Below, in pieces: positions 1 to 7,512 of a DNA stretch of 20,113 nucleotides. Made by a program: the position numbers and the translations under genes. The DNA comes from Desulfurococcales archaeon (lineage in GTDB: Archaea > Thermoproteota > Thermoprotei_A > Sulfolobales > NBVN01). Where the stretch lies: contig JAGDWE010000027.1 of NCBI GenBank assembly GCA_023255965.1, positions 1 through 20,113 of the forward strand, read 5' to 3'. How positions within the stretch are numbered: the first letter of the stretch is position 1; every line of letters begins with the position of its first letter. The notes under the pieces are model-generated. The model searched no databases and had not been told where the DNA came from. It saw only the letters and a program-made list of their open reading frames with translations.

Positions 1-383
1 GAGCCTGCACAGGGGCTGGCCATACCCATGGAGATGTTGGTGGGGAAATGCTTATATGCGAGATTAATTGAATAATGAATCAAAGAATTTTTAGGTTGAC
101 AATTAGGTTAATGAGGCTTGGACTTGATATAAATTTTGTTAGTCTTATCACATTTCCTCCTATATTGTTTCCCCTCCATAATCGTTTTAGGTCCCCGTAG
201 CGACCTCTCACGACTTCCTCGAGCACCCTCACCGCCCACCGGGGTGGATGCTGAGAACCCGGGGTCATCGTTAGGTATATTGGTCTTCAGGGGTTTATAG
301 ATCTCATGTAACCTTTAACTGAAACTATTGCTGACTCTACTTCGATTCGCATCCAGCTAAATGATTCTTAAATCAAGATCGCA
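1..383. other. Gene-less edge region with G+C-rich fragment
   Basis: No gene can be supported in these 383 bases. A reading frame open from base 1 runs only to a stop at 73-75. A 62-codon minus-strand frame (80-268) matches no family I recognise. Bases 180-275 are much richer in G+C than the flanking genes. Read on the minus strand, bases 9-31 contain ATGGGTATGG followed by CCAGCC, close to a motif found next to a TnpB remnant (5150-5159) and in another gap (18717-18726). This may be the edge of a decayed mobile element continuing outside the window. Confidence 0.3.
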
Positions 384-1979
384 TCAAGACGGTGTTACCA
401 TTTCATTAACTATTCTTCCATCCCTATAGGTTACCTTTATAATCTTTAACCAATGAGGGTCTTCATTAGGATAATCTGCTCTAAAATGGCTGCCCCTACT
501 TTCACTTCTGAGTAGTGATGCTAGGGCCACCACCTGTGCTATCGTTAGTATGTTCTCTAGCTTAAGATAATCTATTAGATCGACTAACGATTGTATAGAT
601 ACGGATTTTGATCTTTCATATATCCTCTCCAAGTGATTAATACAATAATTTAATCCATCCTTAGATCTAATTACTCCCGCATTACTCCACATTAACGTCC
701 TAACTTCATCGAGCAATCTAGATGGATTGCAACTTCCTTGCCTATATCCAAGCTTAGATAACACGTCATGTATAGGTTCTGATGTAATATGATTGGGTGT
801 AGTTACATCTCCCAATGCTAATTTCCCTACTATATCATATGCCGCCCTTCTAGCGAATACGATGCACGCAGTTAGTGCATTCCCCCCAAGCCTATTTGCT
901 CCATGAATACCGCCAGAGACCTCGCCGACAGCGTAAAGGTCCCCGAACATGGTTTTTGAGTGAGCATCTACCTCGATGCCACCCATAGAGAAGTGAGCTG
1001 TGGGTAACACTTTAATCGGGCTTCTCAAACCGAGTTTCATCATCAATAATGATGCAAGCCTATTTAGCTCATCACTTAGATCAAGTTCTGGATATAGTGA
1101 TAAGGCATCATCAACTCCTAAACCGCGTTTAACCTCATTAATTATAGCGATAGATAGAGCATCCCTATGATATACTATCGCTTTACTTAAGCTTCCTAAT
1201 CCGTACTTAGATATTACGTCCTCGTTTAATCTATTGACCAACTTGCCCTTAGTGAATGGAATCATAAACGGATACCTTCCAGGCTCCGCTATGCCTAGCG
1301 GGAAGAACTGGATGAACTCCATATTAATTAACGGTAATCCGAGCCTAAGTGCTATGGCATGACCATCGCATGAAAGCTGTTGGGGGTTATCACTCCGTGA
1401 GTATATATTTGAGATGCCTCCAGTCGCTAGCACAATAATTGAGGTATTAATTAGGACCTTACGGCCGTCATTCAAGATGCATACTATGCTGTAACCACCA
1501 TCATACCTTGCTATATCCGCTACATTACAGCCTTCCAAAACCTTAGTATTCCTCAAGGTCCTGACATATTCCTTGAATTTGTTTATCAATTCCTTACCTG
1601 GGTACAATTCGTCGTTAACAGCAATAACCCTTAATGTACCCTTAGTTACTTTAAATTCAATGCCTATCTTCTTAAGACTTAGGACGCTTTCTACAGCCTC
1701 TTGAACCAATATCTTCACTAGGTCGATTCTATTTAGATATCTACCTGCGTTCAACGTATCTTTCAGGTGTTCATCAACGGTATACCCACCAACCGGGCAC
1801 CTAAAGGCTGCAGCCGAATAATATGTTGAAGTACCATAACCTATAGGCGATTTAGAAACCAACGTAAAACTCGCTTCTCTCTCAGAACGAATAAGCGAGG
1901 TAGCAAAGTATATCGTTGATAACCCAGCAATGCCAGTTCCAATTATGGTTACATCGCTACTATATACCTTATCAAACAT
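384..1979 (-). CDS. nadB: L-aspartate oxidase (FAD-dependent, NadB)
   Basis: Oxidises L-aspartate to iminoaspartate, the first step of de novo NAD synthesis, in the cytoplasm; quinolinate synthase would use the product. The 531-residue length is usual for the family. Residues 10-19 hold the FAD-binding GxGxxG (GTGIAG). The succinate dehydrogenase/fumarate reductase-type core is complete: HFSMGGIEVD begins near residue 329, and GEVSGGIHGANRLGGNAL lies near 350-370, both characteristic of NadB. A helical C-terminal domain follows. The nadA and nadC partners are not in this window. The gene is alone; a TATA-like element at 2011-2019 lies about 35 bases before the ATG. A related fumarate reductase flavoprotein is the main alternative, but the motif spacing favours NadB. 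Confidence 0.9.
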   Translation of the reverse strand: MFDKVYSSDVTIIGTGIAGLSTIYFATSLIRSEREASFTLVSKSPIGYGTSTYYSAAAFRCPVGGYTVDEHLKDTLNAGRYLNRIDLVKILVQEAVESVLSLKKIGIEFKVTKGTLRVIAVNDELYPGKELINKFKEYVRTLRNTKVLEGCNVADIARYDGGYSIVCILNDGRKVLINTSIIVLATGGISNIYSRSDNPQQLSCDGHAIALRLGLPLINMEFIQFFPLGIAEPGRYPFMIPFTKGKLVNRLNEDVISKYGLGSLSKAIVYHRDALSIAIINEVKRGLGVDDALSLYPELDLSDELNRLASLLMMKLGLRSPIKVLPTAHFSMGGIEVDAHSKTMFGDLYAVGEVSGGIHGANRLGGNALTACIVFARRAAYDIVGKLALGDVTTPNHITSEPIHDVLSKLGYRQGSCNPSRLLDEVRTLMWSNAGVIRSKDGLNYCINHLERIYERSKSVSIQSLVDLIDYLKLENILTIAQVVALASLLRSESRGSHFRADYPNEDPHWLKIIKVTYRDGRIVNEMVTPS

Positions 1980-2010
1980 CGCTACTAACCATTAAGTTGT
2001 GAACACCACG

Positions 2011-2019
2011 TATTTAAAG
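2011..2019 (-). promoter_or_regulatory. TATA box of nadB
   Basis: The minus strand reads CTTTAAATA, an archaeal TATA-type element. Its centre is about 36 bases before the nadB ATG, predicting a transcript with a leader of roughly 10 bases. Confidence 0.55.
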
Positions 2020-2131
2020 TTTCAATTTCCTCATAATAATTCATTAACTCCTTCCCACCATAAACAGCTAGGGAGGCTGCCGCGAGTTTAGCGATAAATT
2101 TAAAACTTCTAAACATTCTTAATTACTTTGG

Positions 2132-2305
2132 ATGAAAATGGAGAAGCTGTACAAGCTCAGCGAGTTCGCTAGGATCATTGGCGTCAGCCGTAGTGGCGTG
2201 TTAAAGTGGATTAGAACGGGGAGGATCAGAGCCATTAATATTCATGGCAGGTGGTACATTCCCGAATCAGAGTACAAGAGGTTGGTTGAGGGCGGAAGCA
2301 ATTGA
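2132..2305 (+). pseudogene. IS607-type transposase, helix-turn-helix domain only
   Basis: A 57-codon frame from ATG 2132 to TGA 2303-2305 encodes a MerR-like DNA-binding domain: YKLSEFARIIGVSRSGVLKW, then an arm containing RTGRIRAI and GRWYIPESEYKRL. This is the N-terminal module of IS607-family serine recombinases. A full IS607 TnpA is about 200 residues, with a resolvase domain carrying the catalytic serine (YARVS-type motif) after this point. Here the frame stops after EGGSN and TnpB-like sequence begins within about 30 bases, so the whole catalytic domain is missing. A TATA-like ATTTAAAAC lies just upstream. It is either a fossil or a solo DNA-binding peptide; a fossil is likelier, since the adjacent tnpB is broken. 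Confidence 0.75.
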
Positions 2306-2330
2306 GCAAGCAGCAGAGACCCTTGAGGGG

Positions 2331-2838
2331 ACTGTGGTCTTAGAGGGCTGGGCTAACAGAGTCGGTAGACAAGCCCTTAGAGAGGTCTTCGAGGCATACA
2401 GGAATATGTTAGGAGATGCTGAGCTGTGCATTAGAGCACAGGGCTTCACAGGCTACTCTCCACAGAGCATTCTACCACGAGTTCAGGGAGAAGTACCCAT
2501 GGTTACCGACAAGGGTCATCAAAGGTTGCTATAGAGATGCCGTTAGGAGGGCGAAGTCATTTGGGGGGCTGAGGAAGAGGGGCTAGCATTAGCCGATAAG
2601 CCAGCCGCGAAGAATATTACGGTGATCTACTCCGACTCACAGGACTGGAGGCTGGTAGACGGGGATCGTCGAGCTCAGGACGCACAAGAGCTGGATAAAC
2701 ATTGGGCTGAGGCGTCTCTCAGATGGGAGCCCCGCAGCGTTGGGCTCAACGGGATCCCATGAAGTGTTGGTGAAGCTAGCGAACCGCACTGAAGATCGAC
2801 CCTCGCTCATGGAATTAAAAACGATTAAAACAAATTAG
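2331..2838 (+). pseudogene. tnpB: TnpB (IS605/IS607 OrfB) N-terminal remnant, frameshifted
   Basis: TnpB is the RNA-guided nuclease of IS200/IS605 and IS607 elements. The N-terminal third is recognisable if three reading frames are joined: VVLEGWANRVGRQALREVF and the following AYRNMLGDA (one frame), then FYHEFREKYPWLPTRVIKG and YRDAVRRAKSF (second frame, after a shift near 2420-2430), then DKPAAKNITVIYSDSQDW (after a shift near 2580), then IVELRTHKSWI (after a shift near 2667). The last frame ends at TAG 2836-2838 in sequence I cannot align with confidence. The RuvC catalytic residues and zinc finger, which lie further on in the family, are absent. The gene is dead and truncated. It follows the IS607-type helix-turn-helix fragment on the same strand. 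Confidence 0.8.
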
Positions 2839-2916
2839 AAGTACCGTGAGCGGGGAGACGCATTTCTTGTAGGATTAGGTGAAAGTTATTTTAACCTCCT
2901 TAATCAAGTATAATAG

Positions 2917-3630
2917 GTGAGTGTGACGGCTGAGGTAGTTAGGGTTTACGAACATCAGCTGTATAGGAACGTTTACGTAGTTGAACTTGAGGATGGCAGC
3001 TCGAGGTTAGCAACTAAGAACTTAGTCCCAGGTAGAAAGGTTTATGACGAATGGCTATTTAAACATAATGATATTGAATATAGGGAGTGGAATGCGTATA
3101 GAAGTAAATTAGCGGCTGCGCTGCTTAAGGGTATTAAGGAACTCTTGATACTTCCTGGATATAAGGTATTATATCTGGGAGCTGGTAGTGGTACCACAGC
3201 AAGTCATGTATCAGATATCGTGGATTTAACAGGTAGAGTGTATGCAGTTGAATTCGCGCCCAGAGTTATGAGAGAGCTAATAACTGTTGCTGAGGAGAGG
3301 AAGAACCTAATACCGATATTAGCCGATGCGAGGTTTCCTCAGAAATATAGGTACATCGTTGATCTTGTTGATGTGATCTACGCTGATGTGGCTCAGCCTG
3401 ATCAAGCTAATTTAGTGGCACTTAACGCTAGATATTTCCTACGCGATAATGGATACCTATACCTAGCTATAAAGGCTAGGAGCATCGATGTAACTAAGGA
3501 ACCGGATGAAGTATATAGAAGGGAGATAGATACGTTGAGGAGAAATAATTTTGAGATAATCGATGTGGTGCACTTAGATCCCTTCGATAAAGATCATGCG
3601 ATGGTCTACGCATTATATAGAAGAAGATGA
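2917..3630 (+). CDS. flpA: Fibrillarin-like rRNA/tRNA 2'-O-methyltransferase
   Basis: Catalytic subunit of the archaeal C/D box sRNP, which transfers methyl from S-adenosylmethionine to ribose 2'-OH positions in rRNA and tRNA, together with Nop5 and L7Ae. The 237-residue length is typical. An N-terminal beta domain (YEHQLYRNVYVVELEDG) precedes the Rossmann fold, with SAM motif LGAGSGTT at residues 87-94, VYAVEF at 108-113, and LAIKARSID late in the fold. The GTG start at 2917 sits about 27 bases after a TATA-like GTTATTTTA (2885-2893), so the message is probably leaderless. In many archaea nop5 precedes this gene; here the upstream neighbour is a decayed IS607-type element instead. Confidence 0.95.
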   Translation: MSVTAEVVRVYEHQLYRNVYVVELEDGSSRLATKNLVPGRKVYDEWLFKHNDIEYREWNAYRSKLAAALLKGIKELLILPGYKVLYLGAGSGTTASHVSDIVDLTGRVYAVEFAPRVMRELITVAEERKNLIPILADARFPQKYRYIVDLVDVIYADVAQPDQANLVALNARYFLRDNGYLYLAIKARSIDVTKEPDEVYRREIDTLRRNNFEIIDVVHLDPFDKDHAMVYALYRRR

Positions 3631-3681
3631 GGTAAGTTTAAATTTCCGTTTAATAATGAAATAAAAGGAAGATATTATAGT

Positions 3682-4659
3682 ATGGTCGGTAGTATTAAAA
3701 ATCCGCATAGTGTCGTAGATGATAGGAAGCAGGAGCTTAAATTGGCTTTTGAGAGCATTAAGGTATTGTTGCGTAGATGTGGGTACGAATCCAAAGTAAT
3801 CAACTTCCCAGCAAATCATAGAGAGCGATCTATAGATCTTATAGCAGTTAAGGACGATATTAGGTTATTAATAAGGGTAAAAGTAGGTACGAAGGGCATA
3901 TCCAGGGATGAGACGGCGGATTTAATCAAAGCAGCATCAGCTATTGACGCCTTACCTATAGTTTTAAATAATGAAGCAACGTATGAGGATGTGGTTTCGG
4001 AGAGGGAAGGCATTTATGTTATGTGCAGTAAAACGCTAAATAACATACTTAAGGGAACTAACGATGTATTTATATTGGAGAGGAGAGGAGAACTATTAGT
4101 TAGGATAAATTCTAGGAAGCTTGAGAGTTATAGGTTAGCTAGGGGTTTAAGCTTAGGTGATTTAGCTCTTTTATCAGGCGTATCAAGGAGGATGATATTT
4201 GAGTACTTAAGGAATGATAGTAACGTTACATTAAATGTTGCTGAGAAATTAATAGAGATCTTAGATGAAGATATAGTGGAGCCTATTAACATGGAGACGT
4301 TAAAGACGTTATTTAATAAGGCACCGTCTGATATTACTGACCCTGAAGTTAATGAGTTATTAGGCATCCTAAATGTTAATGACTCACACATATACAAGAT
4401 AAATAAGTCAGCGCCGGATTATATACTGAGACGTGTTGATTACCAACCAAATGTAGGTTTCATAATTAATGGCAGAAACATGACTAAAACTCCATTTAAG
4501 TTTATAGTCAGAAAAGTACTTGAAACAGATAAACTAACGAGTATAATTTCATCAGACATCACAGTAATATTAAGGGATGATGCAAAGAAACCGTTGGTGG
4601 ATGAGCTATCAACTTATAATCTAAATACGAATAAGGTCTCGATAATAGGATGTAAGTGA
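3682..4659 (+). CDS. COG1395-type HTH regulator with nuclease-like N-domain
   Basis: A putative DNA-binding regulator of the archaeal COG1395 family; target genes are unknown. Residues 1-110 look like the restriction-endonuclease/Holliday-junction-resolvase-like fold seen in this family (RSIDLIAVKDDIRLLIRVKV), probably without catalysis. Residues about 138-195 form an XRE/lambda-repressor-type helix-turn-helix: LESYRLARGLSLGDLALLSG followed by VSRRMIFEYLR, where ALLSGVSRRMIFEYL is the recognition unit. The C-terminal 120 residues are mixed alpha/beta and unassigned. The 325-residue length fits. It is 51 bases after flpA on the same strand, but a TATA-like GTTTAAAT near 3637-3644 suggests its own promoter. 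Family assignment is good; the regulatory role is inferred from the family. Confidence 0.75.
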   Translation: MVGSIKNPHSVVDDRKQELKLAFESIKVLLRRCGYESKVINFPANHRERSIDLIAVKDDIRLLIRVKVGTKGISRDETADLIKAASAIDALPIVLNNEATYEDVVSEREGIYVMCSKTLNNILKGTNDVFILERRGELLVRINSRKLESYRLARGLSLGDLALLSGVSRRMIFEYLRNDSNVTLNVAEKLIEILDEDIVEPINMETLKTLFNKAPSDITDPEVNELLGILNVNDSHIYKINKSAPDYILRRVDYQPNVGFIINGRNMTKTPFKFIVRKVLETDKLTSIISSDITVILRDDAKKPLVDELSTYNLNTNKVSIIGCK

Positions 4660-4759
4660 TTACAATGTACCTATGCTTGATGTACTAACATTTATCTAAG
4701 GTTCTCAATAACCGTTACAACTGAAAGGTGATGTGGAACCACGGGTTTAAAGTTCTCAA

Positions 4760-5126
4760 TACCACAAGCTAGCGTTCTACCTAGACTATAAGCTCTACGG
4801 GAAGGGGTTAAGCGTTGTGAAACTAGACGCCAGGGAGACGTCTATCACGTATCCTGTTTGCAGCTACGTGGATGAAACTAATAGGGTGAGCAGGGATCGC
4901 CCCCAAATGCAGCAAATGCGGCCTCACTTTTAACGCACAATGTGTTGCCCGCTTAAACCTCTTCTCCTGCCTCAATGACGGAAGATTAGCCACCAGAGAC
5001 TGGGTGCTGCACCTAATCAACCGTAAGGCGGGCCAAGCGGTGCCCGCCAATGTAGCTCCCGATGAGCCAGCGATAAGTGGGCGGGCGTTGAGGGAGAGCC
5101 CATGCCCAAAGAAACCAAATAACTAA
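4760..5126 (+). pseudogene. tnpB: TnpB C-terminal remnant with damaged zinc finger
   Basis: From 4760 the frame reads YHKLAFYLDYKLYGKGLSVV then KLDARETSITYPVCSYVDET, the region before and into the TnpB zinc finger. A one-base shift in the C-run at 4900-4904 moves to a second frame, which reads KCSKCGLTFNAQCVARLNLF, followed by the family's variable tail, ending at TAA 5124-5126. The family's first zinc knuckle is normally CPxCG; here it is YPVCS, so a cysteine and a glycine are lost as well. The middle of TnpB, with the first RuvC motifs, is not present. This is a non-functional remnant. It lies about 70 bases before an omega-RNA-like right end, the usual order in these elements. Confidence 0.8.
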
Positions 5127-5142
5127 AATAATTGAGAAAAGC

Positions 5143-5197
5143 TAAAGTAATGGGCATGGGCTACCACTCCCATCCTTTAGGGCTAGGAGGAGGTCAG
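5143..5197 (+). ncRNA. Omega-RNA-like right end of TnpB element
   Basis: In TnpB elements the right end encodes the scaffold of the guide RNA, with the guide taken from flanking DNA just after it. After the tnpB remnant the sequence reads TAAAGTAATGGGCATGG (5143-5159), a hairpin-capable ATGGG...CCCAT, then CCTTTAGGGC (5174-5183) and AGGAGGAGGTCAG (5185-5197). The CCTTTAGGGC...GAGGAGGTCAG ending resembles the right ends I know from crenarchaeal TnpB elements. Similar segments lie at 11311-11337 and, on the minus strand, 15000-15029. The bases after 5197, where a guide would start, are the ribosome-binding region of THEP1. Expression is unknown and the cognate TnpB is broken. Confidence 0.5.
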
Positions 5198-5210
5198 TGA
5201 GGTATCGCTT

Positions 5211-5774
5211 ATGAATATAAATACCTTAGACAGAGGCTTGGGGGGCAAAAAGATCGTAGTATTAACTGGTAGGCCCGGCATAGGTAAAACTACAGTATTT
5301 GCTAGGGTTATATCTAGGCTTAGATCTATAGGCTTAATTGTTGGAGGTATAGTGTGCCCTGAGGTTAGGGTAGGCAATTCAAGGATAGGATTTAAGATCG
5401 TTGACCTGATGAGCGGGGAGGAGGGTTGGTTAGCACGTTTATCAGTAGCTTGTGCACAACAAAAAAGGGTTGGGAAGTATTGTGTAGAAGTTGATGACGT
5501 CATTACTATTGGTGTGAAGGCGTTGAAAAAAGCAATGCAGTACGCTGATATTATAGGTATTGATGAAATAGGCCCTATGGAGCTGAGCGTGCCTCAGTTA
5601 AGGGACGCTATAATAAGTACGCTTAGCCATTCTAGGAGAGTATTAGCTGTAGTGCATTTAAGGTTAAACGATGAGTTCATTATAAAATTATTAAAGCCAG
5701 CGCTTAAATACGAAGTTAACCTCTCCAATAGGGAAACGCTACATGAAGAGATACTTAACGCATTGCTTACGTAG
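5211..5774 (+). CDS. Nucleoside-triphosphatase, THEP1 family
   Basis: A soluble P-loop NTPase of the THEP1 family; the Aquifex and human members hydrolyse ATP, GTP and other NTPs slowly, and the cellular role is unclear. The Walker A motif GRPGIGKTT is at residues 20-28 and Walker B with its family extension, IIGIDEIGPMEL, at about 113-124. A GGIVCPEVR segment near residue 45 is also typical. The 187-residue length is normal. ATG 5211 is chosen because GTGAGGT (5197-5203) is a good ribosome-binding site seven bases upstream. That site lies directly against the right end of a decayed TnpB element, so the present upstream region was created or shaped by the insertion. Confidence 0.9.
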   Translation: MNINTLDRGLGGKKIVVLTGRPGIGKTTVFARVISRLRSIGLIVGGIVCPEVRVGNSRIGFKIVDLMSGEEGWLARLSVACAQQKRVGKYCVEVDDVITIGVKALKKAMQYADIIGIDEIGPMELSVPQLRDAIISTLSHSRRVLAVVHLRLNDEFIIKLLKPALKYEVNLSNRETLHEEILNALLT

Positions 5775-5871
5775 TAATCCTATTCCATAGATAAATGAGC
5801 TAATTATAGGTAATTATAGCATAAGAATATTACTTCTGAAATAAAACAACTAATTAGATATGGGGATAACG

Positions 5872-6231
5872 ATGGATAGAGAGCCCCTAGAGAATAAGAT
5901 ATTAGAGGTAATAAAGATGAGGGGAGATGAAGGCATCGTACAGAGTGAGCTGTGGAGTATCCTTAACATTAACGGGAGAGAAGGAGCTAAAGCGGTGTCA
6001 AAGTTAGTTAAAGCTGGATTAATTAGAAAGGTGCCAATCGTAGTTAAAGGTAGAAGGACTTACAGACTGGTATTTATAGGTAAACAGTTCAATGGAGTGA
6101 AGTTATCGATCAAATTGAACCCCGTTGCTTCGATACCTTGCTTTTTATGTAGGGATCTAGAAAGGTGCGGACTAGGCGGATATTTTAATCCGCTATCATG
6201 TAATAAGTTGACTATGTTCCTTCATGAGTAA
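5872..6231 (+). CDS. tfeB: Transcription initiation factor TFE subunit beta (RPC39-like)
   Basis: TFE-beta pairs with TFE-alpha and helps RNA polymerase open promoters; it is the archaeal relative of the Pol III subunit RPC39/RPC34. Residues 1-70 form a winged helix (ENKILEVIKMRGDEGIVQSE, then GREGAKAVSKLVKAGLIRKV and a wing with KGRRTYRLV). The C-terminus carries four cysteines: CFLC, CG six residues later and SC ten further on, matching the FeS-cluster domain of TFE-beta. ATG 5872 is preferred over ATG 5860, as GGGGAT (5862-5867) precedes it. The last 20 bases overlap the end of the convergent trm1 gene. A generic winged-helix regulator is the alternative. Confidence 0.7.
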   Translation: MDREPLENKILEVIKMRGDEGIVQSELWSILNINGREGAKAVSKLVKAGLIRKVPIVVKGRRTYRLVFIGKQFNGVKLSIKLNPVASIPCFLCRDLERCGLGGYFNPLSCNKLTMFLHE

Positions 6232-7414
6232 TGTGCTTTATGGCTTTGAGGATCTCATCGAGGTCAGCATTAGTCTTAATACCTACTGGAGTAAAATGCG
6301 TTCTACTCACCTCGTATCCTAGGTCTTTTAGATAATTAATGATATCAATGATCTTTGGCATATTTAACTTGTATTTGCTAGCAATAACGTTTATGTTATA
6401 ATAATAAGGTATTTTCGCCTCATCCTTTATTAACGACAATAACTTAAGTATATCGTTCCGCGTACTTAGATAATTATAGTCCTTATTAACATCATCGATA
6501 GCGTTTTTAATGATGTTGGGGTCGATTATATCTCCAACCCACAGAGGGCCTATTAACTCGGTTTTAGAACCACATGATGGGCACCTAAGTACCCCAGCTT
6601 CTATATCCCTACTATAAGTTCTAAAGAGGCAGTTAATGCAATAATATATAAATCCGATATTCTCCTTAATTACTTCATGGGCTTTTAAGGCACCCCTATT
6701 TACCCCAATTACTACCCTATAATAGTAGTCATGGTAAAAACCGATGATAGGTTCTATATACCTATCCATTTCAGCAGCCCTTCTTGCAATATAGCCTAAT
6801 AGTATCCTAAGTCCTACCTCATAACTAAAGTCCGTTTTTATTAGCCTACAATCATACTTCCTAGCACCAGCTAATGGCTTGGAACCCGAAAGCGTAGCTA
6901 CATCAGTAGCCGTAAGTCCTATAAACCCACCCCTTCTTACGCTCCACAAAGCGCTCCTAACGAATGGCACAGGGCTTCCATATGGATCTATATCTATGTA
7001 ATCTAATTTCATACGATTCCTTTTAAGCCTGTAAAGAAGTATGTTAGCATCCTCCAAATATATATGAACTTTTTCAACAATATCATTTATTTCAACATTC
7101 TTTTTAATAATCTCTACAGCCTTAGGATCAGCGTCATTAAGGACACACGTACCTACGTTAGGTACCTCAATTACATACCTAATACCTCTAACACCCGTCC
7201 CAGCTAATACATCAGCCACCATCAACGAATCTAATCCACGGGCTTTAACTAAAGAAGCTAGTACTAAGACGCTTAGATCCCTACTAAGCGTTGCTCTAGG
7301 GTTATAAAATACTGGAGCCCATGAGGGCTCGTAAACTCCATCAGGCCTCAAGAATAACTCAGGTCTAGGGATCATCAATTTGACTTTGCCTTCAGATATG
7401 ATAGTGTAATCCAT
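6212..7414 (-). CDS. trm1: tRNA (guanine26-N2)-dimethyltransferase Trm1
   Basis: Methylates N2 of guanosine 26 in tRNA twice, using S-adenosylmethionine. The N-terminal domain opens with EGKVKLMIPRPELFLRPDGV and FYNPRATLSRDLSVL, both hallmarks of Trm1. The Rossmann fold shows VLAGTGVRGIRY and LNDADPKAVEIIKKNVEIND, and the catalytic-region motif DYIDIDPYGSPVPF is intact. A zinc knuckle CINC...CPSCG sits near residues 261-284, and a helical C-terminal domain follows. Length 400 is slightly longer than the common 370-390. The 3' end overlaps TFE-beta by 20 bases tail to tail. The small membrane protein gene lies 93 bases upstream on the same strand. Confidence 0.93.
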   Translation of the reverse strand: MDYTIISEGKVKLMIPRPELFLRPDGVYEPSWAPVFYNPRATLSRDLSVLVLASLVKARGLDSLMVADVLAGTGVRGIRYVIEVPNVGTCVLNDADPKAVEIIKKNVEINDIVEKVHIYLEDANILLYRLKRNRMKLDYIDIDPYGSPVPFVRSALWSVRRGGFIGLTATDVATLSGSKPLAGARKYDCRLIKTDFSYEVGLRILLGYIARRAAEMDRYIEPIIGFYHDYYYRVVIGVNRGALKAHEVIKENIGFIYYCINCLFRTYSRDIEAGVLRCPSCGSKTELIGPLWVGDIIDPNIIKNAIDDVNKDYNYLSTRNDILKLLSLIKDEAKIPYYYNINVIASKYKLNMPKIIDIINYLKDLGYEVSRTHFTPVGIKTNADLDEILKAIKHITHEGT

Positions 7415-7512
7415 GAATCTTCTCTAATTACTATAGGTACTAACTTTAAAATTCCAAAAGCTACAACTACAGCAAATAAAATACTAATAACTATCTTGTC
7501 GCGGTCATTATG
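7375..7512 (-). other. Possible extra small membrane reading frame
   Basis: Between the 80-residue membrane protein and trm1 the minus strand has an open frame reading DRDKIVISILFAVVVAFGIL and then KLVPIVIRED, a typical single transmembrane helix, before running into trm1 to a stop at 7377-7375. It has no ATG, GTG or TTG after the in-frame stop near 7512, so it would need a rare start (ATA or ATT) or a frameshift from the preceding gene. It could be the lost third helix of that gene. Low confidence. Confidence 0.25.

Larger units (their letters stand above)
4735..5197 (+). mobile_element. Decayed 3' half of a TnpB-type insertion element
   Basis: This block holds the C-terminal third of a tnpB gene (4760-5126) and then the right-end sequence of the element up to GTCAG at 5193-5197. 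It has no transposase gene. It is markedly richer in G+C than the genes on either side. The left boundary cannot be fixed; recognisable TnpB coding starts at 4760. It lies between the COG1395 regulator and THEP1. It may be the other end of the element at 2132-2838 (same strand, complementary TnpB parts) or an independent insertion. Confidence 0.7.

Noticed and set aside
80..268. 62-codon minus-strand frame at the left edge
   Set aside because: No recognisable domain, no convincing promoter or ribosome-binding site, and it spans a sharp change in base composition; likely chance or element debris.
2267..2449. 60-codon minus-strand frame
   Set aside because: Antisense shadow of the TnpB N-terminal remnant.
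4823..5050. 75-codon minus-strand frame in the TnpB remnant
   Set aside because: It is antisense to the recognisable TnpB C-terminus and has no family signature.
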